Below are positions 13,729-26,040 of a stretch of 64,000 bases of DNA, one piece after another. This DNA is from Xiphophorus maculatus (lineage: Eukaryota; Chordata; Actinopteri; Cyprinodontiformes; Poeciliidae). Location of the stretch: assembly GCF_002775205.1 (NCBI RefSeq), contig NC_036443.1, positions 10,035,698 to 10,099,697 on the forward strand, in the 5' to 3' direction. The notes beneath the pieces are model-generated. The model did not search any database. It was not told the DNA's origin and saw nothing but the letters and a program-made list of their open reading frames with translations. The translations under genes and the position numbers were made by a program. The first letter of the stretch is position 1, and the number at the start of each line of letters is the position of its first letter.

Positions 13729-14698
13729 GTAGCTTTGAGCTTCTCTAAATGATTACAATGTGATGCAGATGCTAGTTTATCAGCATAGTTGATTGGTCTC
13801 CTCTTTTACAGTCTTTCTGATCTATTTAAAAAAAAGATTTCCTTCCATTTTACAGTGAGGATATGCTGTTTGGTTTACATGTTACAATTTAAGAATGTTC
13901 ATATTTGAATGTTTAACTTATTTTCAGTATGTAAACTTTATAAGTGGAAGAAGGTCCCAGAAGCCTACAAATGTAAAATCGAACGAGTGGATTCAGTGTT
14001 TTGCTAATTCTCACTAATGTCACAGGAGGATCTCTGCACTGACTGTGCCAACATCAGTTAAAATGAACTTTACTAATTTAATACCAGCTTATGCTTGAAC
14101 TTTGTGACATTAACCTCTCTGTATGCTTTGACCACTTCATCTTCCTGTTTGTAAATGTCAGTATTTTTATTCGTTGCGTTGAATACTTGTTAAGACTGTT
14201 GAACTGCTCATTTATAATATGAAGCGGGTATTTTATTCCGTTTTGGTTCTGACTGAATGGAGGAGACTCGTATAAACTAAGTGGATGTTATGTCCGTCTA
14301 CTTTAGCACTCTTTATGGACTTCCTTCCTCTTCTCACTGTAAAATTTTAATTTGTACAAATGGAAGTTTGTTTAGACTAAGGCTCTTACAGAATTCAGGT
14401 GAGAAACATTACCAGTCTACAGTTGGTCCGATCTCATTATCGAACGCATTCTGGGCTTTTTCACTCCAGTTACCAATTCAAAACACCTTTTTTTTTCATA
14501 TTTTACAAACTGTTTCCATCATGTTATTCTCCTCTGAATACAGTATCTTGTTTCATAAAAGTAGTGGGGGTTTTTTCTATGGGAACATTTTAACATCGGC
14601 TGTAAATACTCATAGACTCATATTTATATTTTCATGGTGCTACATTCCAAGAATGTAAATGTGTACCAGAAACAAGAGTGAGCACTGGATTGTTTCAA

Positions 14699-14704
14699 AA
14701 TAAA
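14699..14704 (+). promoter_or_regulatory. Polyadenylation signal AATAAA, prelid3b
   Basis: Canonical hexamer about 1.7 kb after the prelid3b stop, followed by T/G-rich sequence. Confidence 0.6.
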
Positions 14705-14974
14705 AGGGATGTCATTGTTTCATCAATGCTGTGGAATCTACTTTTTTGAATTGTCTCTGTACTATTTTAAATAGATGATTTGTAATGGTTTCTTTTTAGC
14801 TTGTAAGAAAATGTTTTTAAATTTGTATTTAAGTGGAATTTTAAAATTAATCCACTCTAATAAATTATTTCTTCACAAAAAGCAGTCCTAAAAAATGACA
14901 AACGTTAGGAAATACAGAAAAAAAGCTGCAAGTAATGCAGCAAGTAGGTTTCTAATAGTTACTGTGGAGACTTG

Positions 14975-15006
14975 TTTACCCAAACAATGATTTTTGTTTG
15001 GGTAAA
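14975..15006. repeat. Perfect 13-bp inverted repeat with flanking direct repeat
   Basis: Arms TTTACCCAAACAA (14975-14987) and TTGTTTGGGTAAA (14994-15006), loop TGATTT. CAATGATTTT occurs across the first arm and loop and again just after the second arm. Confidence 0.85.
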
Positions 15007-15279
15007 TTTTGCAATGATTTTCTAACAAGATTAATAAGATTTGGAGATTTATTTTCTTCTATCTCAGTCCAGCATATTGGCTAAAAGAATCGAGCTCTAT
15101 GTCATATTTATACCCTGGGAAAATGGAACATTATATAACATTTTTAATTACAGTATTTTAGCATTTATGAATGAAAATAAAACAGTGTAAATGGGTTTTT
15201 GATAAACTTAACCAAGAATGTGAAAGTTGCTGTGTTTGGACAAAAACCATGAAGAAACTATGTCTGAAGCATATTAATA

Positions 15280-15285
15280 TTTATT
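15280..15285 (-). promoter_or_regulatory. Polyadenylation signal AATAAA (minus), bpi/lbp-like gene
   Basis: Canonical hexamer about 230 bases beyond the stop codon. Confidence 0.5.
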
Positions 15286-15514
15286 GCTAAACAAATACAG
15301 GCAGCATTCTTCCAGTTGTTGGTCAGTTGTTTTGCTGAGCACCAGACAAATGGGCATATTTTGTACATGTGTTAATTTTCTGTTTATGTGTTAGTATGCA
15401 TTGGGTAGCAAGGTGTGGCAGATTCAGGTTTATATTCCAGTCAAAGATACATTTCTCTCATGGAGAGAGAATAATTTAGATTTTGAGTGTGAGCCAAGAA
15501 CAAAAAAGAATGTT

Positions 15515-18301
15515 TCACAAGTATGATGTTGATAAGTAGGAGCTTCTGTCTGTTTGCAGAATCTCCACATCTGAATAAATGGCTACAAACCCCTGTTTGG
15601 AAAAACAGACAATGATCAGTCAGACAAAAGACTTTTGTGCTAATCAAAGAAGCATGAATGTGTGTTGGATAAGTTGGTTACCTTCTGCATTTTCAGGACT
15701 GTGTTGACCAGTTGTGCGTGTTTCATTCTTGGTAAAATGGTCCCTTCTCTCAGTTTTGCTGAAAAAAAAAAAAATTTTATGACACAAATGCTTAACGGCA
15801 TCTAATCTAAATATTTAAAATACATTTATTTACATCTATCGCATGTAAGACTTAATGAAGTTGAAATCAGTCATGAGATCATGAGCTGTGAGCAAAGTGT
15901 CATAATTAAAACTTACCATTCAGTTTACTTAAGGCCATACCCATCCCACTCCTTATTCCATTTTCCAAAGCATCAGTCTGCAAGCAGAAACATGGCATAT
16001 TGCATTATAACCAAAAACAAATGACCTACTTTTTCTTGCCACTTACCTTAAAGACTCCAATTTCGCTTGGCCCCAGTGTCAAGGTAACACTAAAAGGGAG
16101 CAGTGTTGTTAATTTTGAGAGACGCTAAAACTTTGGGTGTCAAATATTTCATTCTGATACATATTTAAGGCGTACTTATTCAACTTCACGGAGCCCTTCA
16201 GCTTTCCGTCAGCAATCATCATTTCACTGGTGAAACTTGAGTCCTTGGAAGGAAAAAAAATATGGGATGATTAAATTATTTATTTCTTTTGAGTTAATCT
16301 AGCTGATTGGCATGCGAAATATCAGCAGACTGAAAGCAGAAATCAGTTCATATTTGAGTAACCAACACTATTGTGTAAAATTAGAAGGCAAAGGTGCATA
16401 AAAGAATTCATTTGGTCATTCTCTCAAGTAAAACAGCACAGGTACTTACAATGTAGAGTGTGAACAGAGGGACCTGTGTACCATTGGCTTCAATGGCAGT
16501 GGCCTTTACACCAACGTGGACATCCAGAATACCAGAGCCTGGCTGGAAGGAAAACATTGGAGCCTGTCTGGCATACACCTGAAGATTCATCAGCAAACCT
16601 GGATACATCTTGGGAAGCTGGACAGAGAGAGAGAGAGAGAGAAACGTTTCAGAGTACTTAGTTTAAAGGAAGAAAACTTAATTGATACTCCTATGCGACT
16701 AAGTCGGAACAGACAAACCTACCTGAGGGATGAACGCTCCCATTGATGAGGTATTCAGGTGGAAAGGAATACATGGCGGTATCTGAAACCATAAACCATG
16801 AAGCATCGGCAAACCAAGAAATCTGTGACTACAAATTCACAATATTTTCCTCCTCTGCTCTCTCTCCTTATGGCAGCACCTACCATGCTGTCATTGATGA
16901 GGGCCTGAAGCTCCCCTGCTGAGAAGTACCCAAATGAGGCAGAGTTCAGCGTGAACTCTGATATGCCCACTGACAGCATATAACCTGGCAGCTCAGGCAA
17001 GATGAACTCCTGGGCCACAAATGGAGGCTCCTTGTGAGTTTTGATGCTGTTGAACTCCCCCTTCAAATGAAAAGATCACACAATGTGTCATAAAACATGA
17101 ATACATGTTCACAATGCCACACAGAAACAGATCCTGAAGGTAAGCTGGTTGCCCTAGCTTACCTTTAACCCTAACTTCATATTCGAAGGTTCAATGTCAG
17201 GGACGCCAGTGAGGGGGACGTCAAAGTTAAGAACTTCATTTACGTCAAAGGAAACTGACACAACATAAAATGTATTGTTTTAATTCAGTCAATAATCTTG
17301 AATCGTTCAATTAAATTTGAAGAGATTCTATTTAAAGGATGTTGCAGTACCGTTCATTGCCTGTAGATGGTGGTCTAAGTCCATGATGGAGTTCTCAACT
17401 TCAGGACAGACCTGAGTACGAAACAAGCCACTGTTCAACACGACAAACAAGCTAATGTTTACAGTGTGGTCAGGTTATATACATAATATCAATAATATGC
17501 TTAAATGGCTTGCTGAAATACATACTTGACTTTGTATCCTCCCAATGATATGTCCTTTGAAATGCTTGACAAATGGCTGGAAAATCCAACTGTTGACATA
17601 AAAGAAGACAGATTTGACACCCTGGCATCTTAGTGGGGTAGATAAATCCCTTTGTTTTGTTTTTTTTTTCATTTTTTTTTCTCTGTACCTGGCTCCACCG
17701 TAGAACTGCATGGCCACATCTCCGACCGAAGCTTTACAGTAGATGCTGCTGACAGACAGATGCCCCCCAGCATCACTCCCAAGCTGCACTGCAGAGGTCA
17801 CGTCGATGTTAAATATAGCCATGTCAAATGATCCGCCGTCATGTCTGGAGATTTAAAAGATGAAGATCAGTGGTGCTGCTGCATAACTCACCAAGGTCTA
17901 GTGAAATACTAATGCTGTTTAGCAGGTTTTTATATAAAATAATTAACGTATATTTGATTTTGAGCATGTGTATGTAAATAACTTATGTCTCTCCCCCTGA
18001 GAAAAAGCATGATGCTTCAACGTGTGGCTAGCCTGTTCAGGGTAATGTGCAGTGTTGGTTTTTCACCAAGGTCAAGAAGTTGCATTCTGGTGCCATCTGA
18101 GCAGAGATCCTTCTTCCATTTTTGGCTGCGTTCACTAATTGGATTGCAGGAAGCTGCAAACAGGGATTTTTATGATAGTCATGTTTTTTTTTCCTTTCTC
18201 TTGAATGAGGGAAGAGATCTGTGACCAGATGGATACATCTCCGTCTCAGGAGTCTCATAAGGTCATCAGATTTTATTAAGGTGTGCGATGCACACACACA
18301 C

Positions 18302-18360
<59 letters not shown>

Positions 18361-19627
18361 GAGGCCACACTTTTCAACTTTTGTTTTGCGAATTTGATAA
18401 CTACTCACAATATGCTCACAATAATGCACTTCATTTTCTCAGTGCTATAATTTTGCTACTTGAGGCCATTCAAAATCTAAATCTTGCCAAGGCTGTGTTG
18501 AATGTTATTTTCTGTTCTAATTTTTTTGTGCTGAGCTTGATATGAAAGAATGAGGTGGAAACAAGAAGTAAAAGAAATCACAGGCTTCCTCATTAGAGCG
18601 AAAAGGAAACATAAGATATTCCTCAATTGTTTTAAGATGCCACTGTGATAAAATAATTTCCTGGTAGAGTTACAAAAGCAATGAAGACTGCCTTCCTTTA
18701 AACCAATCTGGCTAACTAATTGGAAAAAATAGATTTATTTGGAAGGTCAGGATGTCTTGAAAACTGTATCCTATGGAAGCACCAATGCAACGGGTGTTAG
18801 GGAACGATGGGACATTCGTGTTCTAATCAAAGCGTTGAAGGTTAAAAAGGAATCAGAACTTACATCGCACCAAAACTAGTCCTCCACTCTCCAGTAAGAG
18901 CAAAACTGAGACCTGCTATTGATGTCGTCAAGCCTTTCTGCTGGACAAACTCTACGTTGGGCTCTGGAAGATCACACTGTTTTATAGTCACACTAAAACA
19001 CAAGAGGAAAAGAAAAAGGAGTGGAAATGTACATTGAAGTCAGGGATATCTGCAGGTTATATGGACGAAACATGGCAAACCAGTAGACATATGAGCTGTT
19101 TCTTGTTACTGTGAAAACATGATCCTACCCTGATAGTGTGTAGTATACATTTCCGATGTAGATGTTAACGCTGCCACTGATGTCAGGAAAGGTTATTTGC
19201 TCCAACTCCTTCTGAACCCATCCTGTGCCCTCATGTTTTCCTGCAACAACAGCACATGAATAGGATGGTGAACAAACTAAGCTGCTCCATCCAACCATCC
19301 ATCCATCCATCCATCCATCCATCCATCCATCCATCCGTCTCGTACCATTTCGAGTCAAAGGGTGTCGTGACAAATTTAAAGAAATATTTGAATAATTGGA
19401 AAGATTTTAGGCCTTTCCCAGAAAAGCAGCGGATGTTTTGTTATAAAGTCAATGATTGTGATGTAGTCAATGGCTGACAGCAATTGCAAGCATATGGGTG
19501 GTTTAAGAGCATCTCACATCCCCTTACCGTACTGAAGCCCTTTGTTTGTCAGGATGACTTGTACTGCAGGGTTCTCTCCACAGGCACACGACAGGAGCAC
19601 AAAAACTACCATCACACATGGAAGCAT
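15515..19627 (-). CDS. Bactericidal permeability-increasing / LPS-binding family protein
   Basis: Secreted lipid-binding immune protein of the BPI/LBP family, which binds lipopolysaccharide of Gram-negative bacteria. Fifteen coding exons on the minus strand: 19627-19528, 19240-19129, 18992-18864, 17844-17689, 17589-17526, 17411-17351, 17254-17163, 17060-16884, 16782-16723, 16617-16450, 16243-16176, 16089-16047, 15977-15917, 15758-15682, 15592-15515. The frame is continuous: 481 residues, the usual length. Seen: signal peptide [18 protein letters not shown]-terminal barrel starting [18 protein letters not shown]150 and C189, matching the conserved barrel disulfide spacing; a central proline-rich linker region ([14 protein letters not shown]); a C-terminal barrel with [20 protein letters not shown] and the closing strand [14 protein letters not shown]. 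Fish genes of this family cannot be split safely into bpi and lbp by eye, so no symbol is given. A 5' UTR exon ending near 19753 is likely. AATAAA (minus) at 15280-15285. Confidence 0.95.
18290..18358 (+). repeat. (CA)n microsatellite in a bpi/lbp-like intron
   Basis: About 34 CA units with one CG interruption near 18306, in the intron between exons 3 and 4. Confidence 0.97.
19295..19336 (+). repeat. (ATCC)n tetranucleotide microsatellite
   Basis: About ten uninterrupted units in the first coding intron of the bpi/lbp-like gene. Confidence 0.95.
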
Positions 19628-20979
19628 TTTTTTTCTTCTTCTGTGCCTCCCTTACCTGTAAAATGACAAAAGAAAATCACTTTGAACAACAGCTCAGCCT
19701 TTCCGGCATATTTCGAAGCCTCCGGAAAGCAAATGTGACATGAATAACATACCTGAAACGAGGAACAGATGGCGGACGAAGTTCTTGCAGAAGGATTTTG
19801 ATTTCTGTTCGTACTGTGGCTGCAGACAAGTGAAGACATGCGACTTGTACTTCCTGCTCTGCACTAATGAGAAGTGAAACTGGCTGACACCTAACAATAG
19901 CAGGGGGATAGTTGTCTATGACGGTATGAGGAACTGAAAGTAACAAATTTACTTTTCTTGTGTAGCTTCTAAGCTAAGGGGTGTAGGTAATCTCATCAAA
20001 GGTACCTTAACTGTTCAAGACTTAAACATAAACTAACAGAAAATTATATTTTTCCCATTCCCGGTTTTTACACCGTCAGGAACAGTAGGTACGATAATAA
20101 TTTGGAAGAGTTCTTTATTATCCTTCAGATGAAAATAGTGATTGTTGTTTGACTTAAAATGTCTGTGTTGTAAAGCGATGGGGATGTTTTGCTTCAATGC
20201 AGTAGATTAAACTATTAGGAGTTTATTGAACTAGAACACACTAAAACTGTATTCTTTGAGTGCTAACACTACAAAAAGAGGAAACTTAATTAATTAACCA
20301 TTCAAAACAGAATTTCAAAAGTGTTCTGTGGAAACGTGAATGACTCTAAGCAATGAAACATTAGAGTCACCAGCCATAAAATATTTCATTTATTTACCTC
20401 TTAATTCAACAAATACTCTTAATCTCACACACCATGAGTAGTTCCAATAAATCACAATGAACACGTTCAACAGGAACAGAATATTATCAGACACGCATTT
20501 TTTTTGTTGTTTGTTTTGTAATATTACACAATTAGGATCCACTTGCCTGCACTTGATTTCACTCCATCCAGAATGACACTTGAAAGCACAGAGGAAACAA
20601 ACGAGGACTTCAGAACATAAAAAAAGAAGAAGGAGAAACTACGAATCTTGACAGAAATGTATTCATTCTGTTTAGACCACTACACAGAAGATATTCATGG
20701 TTTATAGAGCACCATCTGATCTGATGAGTGCCTGTTGTTTTCTCTGATTATTGATACCTATAGCAGCTCAAAAACCAACAATAACATATTGACTTCATTG
20801 TTTTTCCACATATTTCATTCCTCGGGTACGAACACTGACACACTTACTGACATTTTCACTGAATCTTTGCATAAAGATCGACACATGGACAGAGTCTTTA
20901 ATGCCCTCTTCTTCTGGTGCGGAGGTTGTGTCCTCTGAATGAAACTCTTTTTTTTCTGGAATGAGCAAACTACTTTACA

Positions 20980-21912
20980 CAACACCGATTAGGAATAACA
21001 TTATGACCCCCTGACTAATAGTGTGTTGGTCCTGATTTTTACTGCCAAAACATCCCTGACCTATAAAGCCATGGAGCCTTGAAAGTGAACTGTGGTATCT
21101 GGCACCAAAATGTAGACCGTGGGGCTTCCACGACTTGGACTTGTTTGTCCATCACATCACACAAACGCTGGACTGGATTTAGATCTGCTGAATTCAGAGG
21201 CCAAGTCAACATCTCACAGGACATTACCTATAGCATCGCATTGTCTTTGCTTGCCTTCTTTCATTATGTTAAACTTTGCTAACTGTGGTACAAGTACTAC
21301 TGCTGGTTAAAAAAAAAAACAGTTAGCATTAGCGATTGACAAAGTAAAGACCAAGCGAGTTCAGTTAATGTAGAGCCAATAAGTCAAAAGGGTAGTTAGA
21401 ACACACTGACCTTTGCTTTGTTAAAAGGGAAGTACAGTGGAGGAAATTTCAATAAGCCTAAAGCAGAAGGGAATGAACTGAACACTGAAATATAAGATTG
21501 GGTTTCAAAGGCAACAAAATCGACTTAAATGTGTTGTAGTTTCAAATTAGAAAATCAGTACATGTTCAAATGCTGGCATTGAAACATTTGAACCAGGCTA
21601 CACCTAATCAACACACAGGGTTGTCGAATCTCCAATGACTGCAAATGTATAAAGGCAATTAGGATACAACTGACTGATAAGCTATTTATTTTAATTTAGT
21701 GCCTGTGCTGCCCCATTTCTAAAACCGCCCTGGGCAGCTATACATATAGATGACGTCAAATCTAACTCCAGCTGAAAGCTGGAAACACCTCACCAGAATT
21801 TGGCCCACCTTGAGGGACATATCCCACCCACAAACAGGAACAAAGGCAATGAGCTGATCAGTGTCTTTCACCTCACTTCTCAGTGGTCATAATGTTGTGC
21901 CTGATTGGCGAA
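20980..21912. mobile_element. Tc1/mariner relic with degenerate terminal inverted repeats
   Basis: The left end (AACACCGATTAGGAATAACA then TTATGACC) and the right end (GTGGTCATAATGTTG near 21883-21897, then TGATTGGCGAA) are inverted copies of the ends of a widespread fish Tc1 family. Inside, 21020-21230 is an antisense part of its transposase region (GTGGTATCTGGCACCAAAAT; GATCTGCTGAATTCAGAGGC). Most of the transposase is missing and 21270-21780 is not recognisable as the element, so it is internally deleted or replaced. Confidence 0.75.
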
Positions 21913-21920
21913 TAGAGTTC

Positions 21921-21926
21921 TTTATT
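21921..21926 (-). promoter_or_regulatory. Polyadenylation signal AATAAA (minus), slc32a1
   Basis: Hexamer 106 bases beyond the slc32a1 stop, and only about eight bases outside the Tc1 relic that ends near 21912. Confidence 0.5.
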
Positions 21927-22031
21927 GCACATTATCACGAAGGCAAAAATAAAAAGATAATACATTTCACACAAATTATTCTCTTTTTAATGTCCAGATG
22001 GTCAACCGTGTGTTTTGAGCGCTTTCCACTC

Positions 22032-23369
22032 TCAGTCATGTATGTCGTACTTGTAGGCCTCTATGAGCCCTTCAATGGAGTGGATGAAGCCTGATATGGC
22101 ACATATGCCTCCAATAACAAAAATGGAGACATCAAAGAAGACGTGGTGCCACAGAAGGTTTCTCCACTGGAGCTTCAGGTGGAAGAGGCTCGGTAGGAGG
22201 AAGCACAGGCCTGCACCCGTCAGGCTTCCAGTTAGACCCATCAGCAGGGCAAAATGCGGAACAAAGACGGCCATGAGCAGGGTAAAGACCACCAGGCCTA
22301 CTCTTAAGCCAAGACCCCAGGTTTTTAGCTGCCCACCGGGGCCATAGCAGTCAGGAAAGAGGGCTCTGCCGCCGTCCTGGAACAGTGACTTCTCCAGGAC
22401 TTCTACAGCTGCAAAGAACGGCAGAGGGTAGGACAGGAGCGCCTTAGCGACAAGGAAGAGGTTCACCACAGCCCGGATGGTCGAGGGCAGGTTATCTGTG
22501 ATGACCTCTTTGGTGGCGTCCGCCCAGGTCAGGTAGGCCACCAGGGCGAAGAGGCCCTTGAGGACGCAGGCTGCGATGTGGGTCCAGTCCATCATGCAGT
22601 GGAACTCGCTGGGCTTCTGCATGTTCCCCTCCAGGGAGGGCAGGAAGATCTGGGAGGTGTAGCTGAACACAATGATGCCGATGGAAATGGGGAACTTCTT
22701 CACGTCGATGTAGAACTTGACCTTCTCCCACGCCCACTCGCGTGCCCTGGACAGACAATAGGCGATCACGAGGACGTTGATGACGAAGTGCGCCAGCGTG
22801 CACAGGAGGCTGAACTTGGAGACGGCCTTGAGGTTCTTCAGGAACGCGCAGGGCAGCAGCGCGGCCGTGGCCAGCACCGACCAGGCCTTCTGGGAAACTG
22901 GGAAGCCGGGGAAGCTGTTGTACATCAGGTTGCCGCTGACCACCACGTACAGGATGCACGTCATGACCAGCTCGATGATCTGCGCCACGTTCACCACGTG
23001 GCCGCCGAGTGCGGGGAAGCGGGGCGCGCAGCAGGCGTTGGCGATGTCCACGTACGAGTCTCTGACGCGCACCTTGATGCCGTCCTCGTTGTCCTCGTAC
23101 AGGCACGCGATGAGGATTTTGCCCGTGTAGCAACACACCACTGCCGCGAAGATAATGAGGAAGAGGCCGAGGTATCCGCCGTGGAGGATGGCGTACGGCA
23201 GGCCGAGGACGAACATGCCCTGCGGACAGAGAAGCGCAGCTCAGCGATAATAAGCGAGGCCCCGCATCGCAGTGACAGGCCGATCAGCCCGGGCAGGCGG
23301 CGGCGGGCTTATTCACTCAGCTCCCATGTTACATAATAACGATTAAAGGCATTCATCGAATGGGCTTTA

Positions 23370-23452
<83 letters not shown>

Positions 23453-25359
23453 GCAATCTGTTAATGAACAATGCTTTTCCACATCCCATTCGGCCAGCGC
23501 CACGTCGAATCGTTCAAATGTTATTATTATTTTTTATTTCTTTGACTGTGATTGTAATTTGATGGAGACGCCGATAAGCGCGCCTCGTGGCAATCGATGT
23601 CAGCCAGGCCCTGCCTGAAGCTCCGCTGATAAAAAGATTTGAATAAATAAACCGCGAGAGCCGCTCACCGCAGTGGGTTCACGCACAAAGCGCGAATGCA
23701 GCGTGAAATTGTTCTGCATTTAATTAGGACCAAAATCCACCCCCAGTTTTCTTTTTTTTTTCTCTCTCCCTGCTTCAGTCCTACAAAAACAACGTATTTC
23801 AATCTTACATTTCCGACTGTCTGAGAATGTTTCAAAAGTAAAAATGTCAAATCAAGGTGACTTCTTTTGTCCCGTGGCAGGCCTTAAGCCGCTGCGTGCA
23901 GAGACGATCCTAGTAGGTTTGGGGCCCTAATCAGATTTTGATGTGTGTGTGTGTGTGTGTGTGTGTTTTGCTTTATGCTTTATGAATCTAACATAACCAC
24001 TATTAAGGAAAGCATATACCAGTCAAAGTATATAACACTTTTATTCAACAAAAATATAACAGCACTTGATGTCTCAGTGAATTTGATTCTGTACATTTCA
24101 ATTTTTTATTTATTTTTTTGTTAATTGTAAATGATCTGAAATAAATACTCATCGCTGTAAATTTGCTTACAAAAACTTAAAAAGGAGTGACAAAAATCAT
24201 TCATGTAATTGCAGTCTTGCAATAAGAAGATGTAAAAAAGGAGAGATAATAAAATAAAAGACAACATAGTTTCACCCATTAGTGTACTGTTATTGAAGAG
24301 ATTTTTTTTTTGCTGTAACTAAATATGTTATTTGAAAGTACAGGGTTGTGTGATCATTTATTGCACATGGTTTTATTTTTCAGTCATGTTATCTTAAATT
24401 AATATTTTGGAACATCTTATCTACCTATAGACACTGTAAAAAATACTCAATGGTAAGTTAATGTATGTACAGTTGTCTTTGATTTGTTTCGTTCACAGCC
24501 TTTTATGTGAACTTTACATTTTAAATTGTTTTGCTTGAATTGAGTTGCAAGTTATAGAGGCCTACTCATAGGATAAAGTATATCTGTATTTTTGATGTTT
24601 GTTACCTTAATTCTGTTTTTTTTATTTTTAATACCATCCCAAAATGTTTAATAGAGAAATCCAAACATTGTATTTCGCTGACGTTGTAATTTTATATTTT
24701 CTTTTCTATAGGCAGCAGAAGACTAAACACCTAAATAATTTACTCAGAGAAACTGATGAGACCAACTAACATTTAACATTCTGAACGCCAGGATTACCTC
24801 TGCTTCACTCATAAAACGTTTTTAACTCTACACCTGACCTGTGGGATGAAGCCCCTGCACTGTTGTAGTGGGAGCTGCCTGCCTCGCCTATTCCTCGGGC
24901 TGGCTGTGAGCACATGTAACCCCCTCCCCATCCTCTCCAACCCCCCGCCGACTCACACATGGGTGATAAAAGCACCTGAATGGCATTGGTGACGTTCCAT
25001 CCAGCTTCCCATGACGTGATTTTGGGCTTGTCCTCCTCCAGGGAGCCGCCGCTCTTCAGGGTCGACTGCCTCGGACCGGTACCATCCCTCTGGTAGCGGG
25101 TGTCCCCCTCCACGTCCCCCTCTCCCTCCATGTCTCCTCCTTCCTCCTCTTCCCCCCGGAGGACATCCATCTGCATCCCTTGCCTGTAGTCGTAGTCCAG
25201 GTCGTCGCACTCTGCAAAGCCCAGACCCTCTTCGTCCGTGGCGGCCTGGAAGCCCAGCCGGGCGAACACCCCGCTGACCTTGGCCTGGGATTTGTTGGAC
25301 ACCGTGTGGGCCGCATTGGTCAGTTTGTTGCTGATCTTGTGTCGGATTAGATGAGCCAT
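22032..25359 (-). CDS. slc32a1: Vesicular inhibitory amino acid transporter (VGAT/VIAAT)
   Basis: Proton-coupled antiporter that loads GABA and glycine into synaptic vesicles; SLC32/AAAP family. Two coding exons on the minus strand: 25359-24976 (128 codons) and 23219-22032 (395 residues plus stop), 523 residues in all (human 525). Exon 1 gives the cytosolic N-terminus ([20 protein letters not shown]) with an acidic stretch, and ends at [15 protein letters not shown], opening TM1. Exon 2 continues [20 protein letters not shown] and carries the remaining membrane segments, including [40 protein letters not shown] and [20 protein letters not shown]. The frame is intact. The 5' part of exon 2 is very GC-rich, which explains long antisense and +1 shadow ORFs. 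It is adjacent to actr5, as in human 20q11.23. A RE1-like site lies upstream at 26977. Confidence 0.98.
23371..23451 (+). repeat. (AAT)n microsatellite in the slc32a1 intron
   Basis: About 27 AAT units. On the minus strand it reads as a long tyrosine run (TAT) in an ORF that is not a gene. Confidence 0.97.
23942..23966 (+). repeat. (TG)n microsatellite in the slc32a1 intron
   Basis: About 12 units. The preceding GGTTTGGGGCCCTAA (from about 23918) resembles part of a teleost interspersed repeat. Confidence 0.85.
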
Positions 25360-25605
25360 TTTTTTTTAAATTTTTATTACTACTTATCCAAGATCAATTT
25401 GTTCTTCACTTCAAGAAATCTGACAGATTACCCCCCTCCAAAAGAACATGGAGATCGATGTTTTCGCTCCTACATAAAAATCATGCCTGTTGGCCTTTGA
25501 ATGTCGTCGCAGCTGCTGTTCCCTCCAAATCGTTAGAAAAATCCTCATCCGCTTCTCTTTGCTTGTCCATCCATGTTACTCCATCAGAAATCACCTTCCC
25601 TCATA

Positions 25606-25743
25606 AAGGAAGAAAAAAAGAAGAAGAAGAAGAGAAGAAGAAGAAGAAGAAGAGAAGAAGAAGAAGAAGAAGAAGAAGAAGAAGAAGAAGAAGAAGAAGA
25701 AGAAGAAGAAGAAGAAGAAGAAGAAGAAGAAGAAGAAGAAGAA
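25606..25743 (+). repeat. (AAG)n purine tract 250 bp upstream of the slc32a1 start codon
   Basis: About 45 AAG units with a few AG interruptions in its first third. It is a long purine/pyrimidine tract, reading CTT in the direction of slc32a1 transcription, in the probable 5' UTR or proximal promoter. The length is within reach of GAA-type triplex formation. Confidence 0.95.
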
Positions 25744-26020
25744 ACCAACACGCGTCCCGGATGCTCGTTAATTGTAGCGCTATTTTTCCAAAGAGTCTTT
25801 TCAGTTTAGAATCCAGCGTCTGATGCTGGAATCAGAAAGATGCTGGATTCTCAGCATCAGCACCAGAGAGAGAAAGAGAGGAGGGGGGTTGGGGGGGCGA
25901 GGAGCGTGCACGTGTCCGCAAAGAGTGCCACAGCCCTCGCGCTCCCGACTCGCGCGGGTGGCAGAGAGAGAGACGTTTATTCCCTCGGCGAGAGTTTAAC
26001 GACAGAGTGATCACGACCTA

Positions 26021-26040
26021 AAATAAATAAATAAATAAAT
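26021..26040 (+). repeat. (AAAT)n microsatellite
   Basis: Five tandem units, followed by AT-rich sequence. Confidence 0.8.

Larger units (their letters stand above)
12993..14720 (+). other. prelid3b 3' UTR
   Basis: From the TGA at 12990-12992 to just after AATAAA at 14699-14704. It includes a perfect hairpin at 13689-13728. ORFs inside it are unlike any family I know. Confidence 0.6.
14705..15514. other. Convergent spacer prelid3b / bpi-lbp
   Basis: AT-rich. Contains a 13-bp perfect hairpin at 14975-15006 and the minus-strand AATAAA (15280-15285) for the bpi/lbp-like gene. No exon recognised. Confidence 0.5.
19628..22031. other. Spacer between the bpi/lbp-like gene and slc32a1
   Basis: Both flanking genes are on the minus strand. 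It contains the likely 5' UTR exon of the bpi/lbp-like gene (donor near 19753 on the minus strand), about 1 kb of AT-rich sequence in which I see nothing, and a Tc1 relic at 20980-21912. The slc32a1 polyadenylation signal is at 21921-21926. Confidence 0.6.

Noticed and set aside
22492-23336. Long ORFs (214 and 252 codons) overlapping slc32a1 exon 2 in other frames
   Set aside because: They are shadows produced by the very GC-rich third codon positions of slc32a1. Their products are compositionally biased and resemble no family.
23309-23503. ORF with a poly-Tyr run on the minus strand
   Set aside because: Translation of the AAT microsatellite within the slc32a1 intron.
25458-25823. ORFs encoding poly-Lys/Arg and poly-Glu
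   Set aside because: They are translations of the AAG microsatellite.
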